A DNA stretch of 14,931 nucleotides, from NCBI GenBank assembly GCA_937950385.1, contig CALFEA010000117.1, forward strand, positions 1-14,931. The letters run 5' to 3'. A program made the translations under genes and the position numbers. Under the pieces are notes generated by a model. The model searched no databases. It worked only from the letters and a program-made list of their open reading frames with translations, and was not told the DNA's origin. The DNA is from an uncultured Altererythrobacter sp. (GTDB lineage: Bacteria > Pseudomonadota > Alphaproteobacteria > Sphingomonadales > Sphingomonadaceae). Position 1 is the first letter of the stretch. Each line of letters begins with the position of its first letter. This document shows, piece after piece, positions 13,391 to 14,931 of this stretch.

Positions 13391-14931
13391 ATGTTGGCTG
13401 AACTGGGTCTTGCCGCTTTGTGGCTGTGTGCTGCCCTTGCTTTGCTCCAGCTGCTGGGCGGGGCGCTTGCGCAGCGCGAGGCAACGGGCGAGCTCGCTGC
13501 ATTGGTGCGCCCGGCCGCGATTGTTCAAGGCATTTTGGCGATGTTCGCCTTTGCCATGCTGCTGTGGGTGTTTGCCGTTACCGATCTTTCGGTAAAGCTG
13601 GTGGCGACCAATTCGCATTCGATGAAGCCGTTGATATTCAAGCTATCGGGCGCTTGGGGCAATCACGAGGGCTCGATGCTGCTGTGGGTTACGGTCATGG
13701 CAATGGCCGGCGCGCTGATTGCGCTGGTTGAGAAACGCCTGCCGGAAAAGACGATGCAGGCAACGCTCGCCTCGCAAGGCTTTGTGGCTCTGGGATTTTA
13801 CGCCTTTTTGCTGCTTAGCTCCAACCCGTTCGAGCGTCTGCCTATCCCTGCGATTGAGGGGCAGGGGCTCAACCCGCTGCTCCAAGACATTGGCCTCGCC
13901 TTCCATCCGCCCACGCTTTATTTCGGTTATGTCGGCCTGTCGGTCGCGTTTAGCTTTGCTGTGGGCGCATTGCTCACTCGCCAAGTGACGCCGGAATTTG
14001 CGCGTGTGATGCGGCCATGGGTGCTGGGCGCTTGGGTGTTTTTGACGCTGGGCATTACGGCAGGCAGCTATTGGGCCTATTACGAGCTGGGCTGGGGCGG
14101 CTGGTGGTTCTGGGACCCGGTAGAAAACGCTTCGCTTATGCCTTGGCTTGCCGCGACAGCTTTGCTGCATTCTGCCAGCGTTTTGGCCGCGCGCGATGCG
14201 CTGCGAACATGGACGATCATGCTGGGCGTGGTTGCATTTTCGATGAGTATGCTGGGCACTTTCCTCGTGCGTTCCGGCATTTTGACCAGTGTTCACGCCT
14301 TTGCTGTCGATCCAGAGCGAGGCAGTTTCATCCTGTTTCTGCTGATCCTCTATATTGGCGGGGCGCTCGCGGTGTTCGGCCTGCGCGCAGGGTCTGTCAC
14401 AGAGGGTACGCGCTTCAAAGCATGGAGCCGCGAAGGCGCATTGGTGTTCAACAATGTCATGCTGTCGGCGATCCTTGGGATTGTGCTGCTCGGTACGCTT
14501 TATCCGCTGCTGACCGAGGCATTTGATGTGCGCGTGTCTGTCGGCCCGCCCTACTTCAATCCGGTTGGCGCGATTTTCGTTGTTCCCATGCTGCTAGTGA
14601 TGGCGGTTGGCCCGCTGCTGCGTTGGCGCGGGGATAGCTGGGAGCGGCTGAAAATGCCGGTCTTGGTCATTACAGCGATCCTTCTTGCTCTGGGCGCAGC
14701 GGTGTTTTTCCTTGGCCATATGAGCATTTTGGCTTGGATTGGTCTGACACTGGCCGGCGGATTGGCCGTGGCCAGTTTCCTGCCTTTGCGCGGACGCAAT
14801 TTGCGCCGAGTTCCGATTGCCACTTGGGGCATGGTTACCGCGCATTTTGGCATTGCCGTCGCTTTGTTTGGCATGGCGAGTGAAAGCGCGTTTACGCAGG
14901 AAAAACTCGCAGCAGTGTCGCCTGGTGCCAC
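13391..14931 (+). CDS. ccmF: Cytochrome c heme lyase subunit CcmF (5' part; runs off the right edge)
   Basis: A polytopic inner-membrane protein that ligates heme from holo-CcmE to CxxCH motifs of apocytochromes c, working with CcmH. The frame starts at ATG 13391 and stays open for 513 codons to the window end; the full family length is about 650 residues, so the C-terminal part is missing. The many membrane helices and the WWD signature WGGWWFWDPVENASLMPWL (about 235-253) are clear. Conserved histidine regions are GAWGNHEGSMLLWV (about 89-102), IGLAFHPPTLYFGY (about 169-182) and VRSGILTSVHAFA (about 295-307). The ribosome-binding site is weak (GGATTAG), six bases after ccmE, suggesting translation follows ccmE. 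No frameshift is seen. Confidence 0.96.
   Translation, partial: MLAELGLAALWLCAALALLQLLGGALAQREATGELAALVRPAAIVQGILAMFAFAMLLWVFAVTDLSVKLVATNSHSMKPLIFKLSGAWGNHEGSMLLWVTVMAMAGALIALVEKRLPEKTMQATLASQGFVALGFYAFLLLSSNPFERLPIPAIEGQGLNPLLQDIGLAFHPPTLYFGYVGLSVAFSFAVGALLTRQVTPEFARVMRPWVLGAWVFLTLGITAGSYWAYYELGWGGWWFWDPVENASLMPWLAATALLHSASVLAARDALRTWTIMLGVVAFSMSMLGTFLVRSGILTSVHAFAVDPERGSFILFLLILYIGGALAVFGLRAGSVTEGTRFKAWSREGALVFNNVMLSAILGIVLLGTLYPLLTEAFDVRVSVGPPYFNPVGAIFVVPMLLVMAVGPLLRWRGDSWERLKMPVLVITAILLALGAAVFFLGHMSILAWIGLTLAGGLAVASFLPLRGRNLRRVPIATWGMVTAHFGIAVALFGMASESAFTQEKLAAVSPGA

Noticed and set aside
13643..14296. A 217-codon minus-strand frame opposite ccmF
   Set aside because: The plus strand encodes ccmF with its WWD motif; the minus frame is rich in His, Gln and Arg, as expected for the complement of a hydrophobic membrane protein.

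Overview
The window is a stretch of ordinary, well-kept chromosome from an alphaproteobacterium, most likely a sphingomonad close to Erythrobacter/Altererythrobacter. That placement is inferred from protein wording and gene order: a zinc-ligand-free L31, a single-PDZ RseP, the envelope gene order, and bamA-skp-fabZ without lpxD/lpxA. I see no insertion sequence, phage, CRISPR array or defence system.

Left block (about 300-9420, all plus strand): pyrH, frr, uppS, cdsA, dxr, rseP, bamA, skp/ompH and fabZ. Many junctions overlap or are a few bases wide, and cdsA and rseP use TTG starts with good Shine-Dalgarno sequences. The genes join UMP phosphorylation and ribosome recycling to envelope construction: dxr feeds the MEP isoprenoid pathway, uppS makes the C55 lipid carrier, cdsA makes CDP-diacylglycerol, fabZ extends fatty acids, and RseP/BamA/Skp handle envelope stress and outer-membrane protein assembly. 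A truncated divergent reading frame sits at the extreme left edge, so pyrH is not directly preceded by tsf.

Middle (9420-10850): rpmE (ribosomal protein L31) with a leader hairpin and a strong intrinsic terminator; a convergent minus-strand 2-oxoglutarate/Fe(II) prolyl-4-hydroxylase-like gene; and a complete tRNA-His(GTG) with encoded CCA.

Right block (10846-14931): a Leu/Glu/Phe/Val-type amino-acid dehydrogenase followed by a terminator-like hairpin, then the System I cytochrome c maturation cluster ccmC-ccmD-ccmE-ccmF. ccmC/D/E are joined by ATGA overlaps, ccmD is only 51 codons, and ccmF runs off the right edge.

No undescribed multi-gene system is evident. The points most worth a second look are small: a four-codon reading frame that links the cdsA stop to the dxr start by overlapping codons on both sides, an EF-hand-like loop inside the periplasmic chaperone Skp, acidic Asp/Gly calcium-type motifs in BamA, and the missing lpx genes between skp and fabZ.
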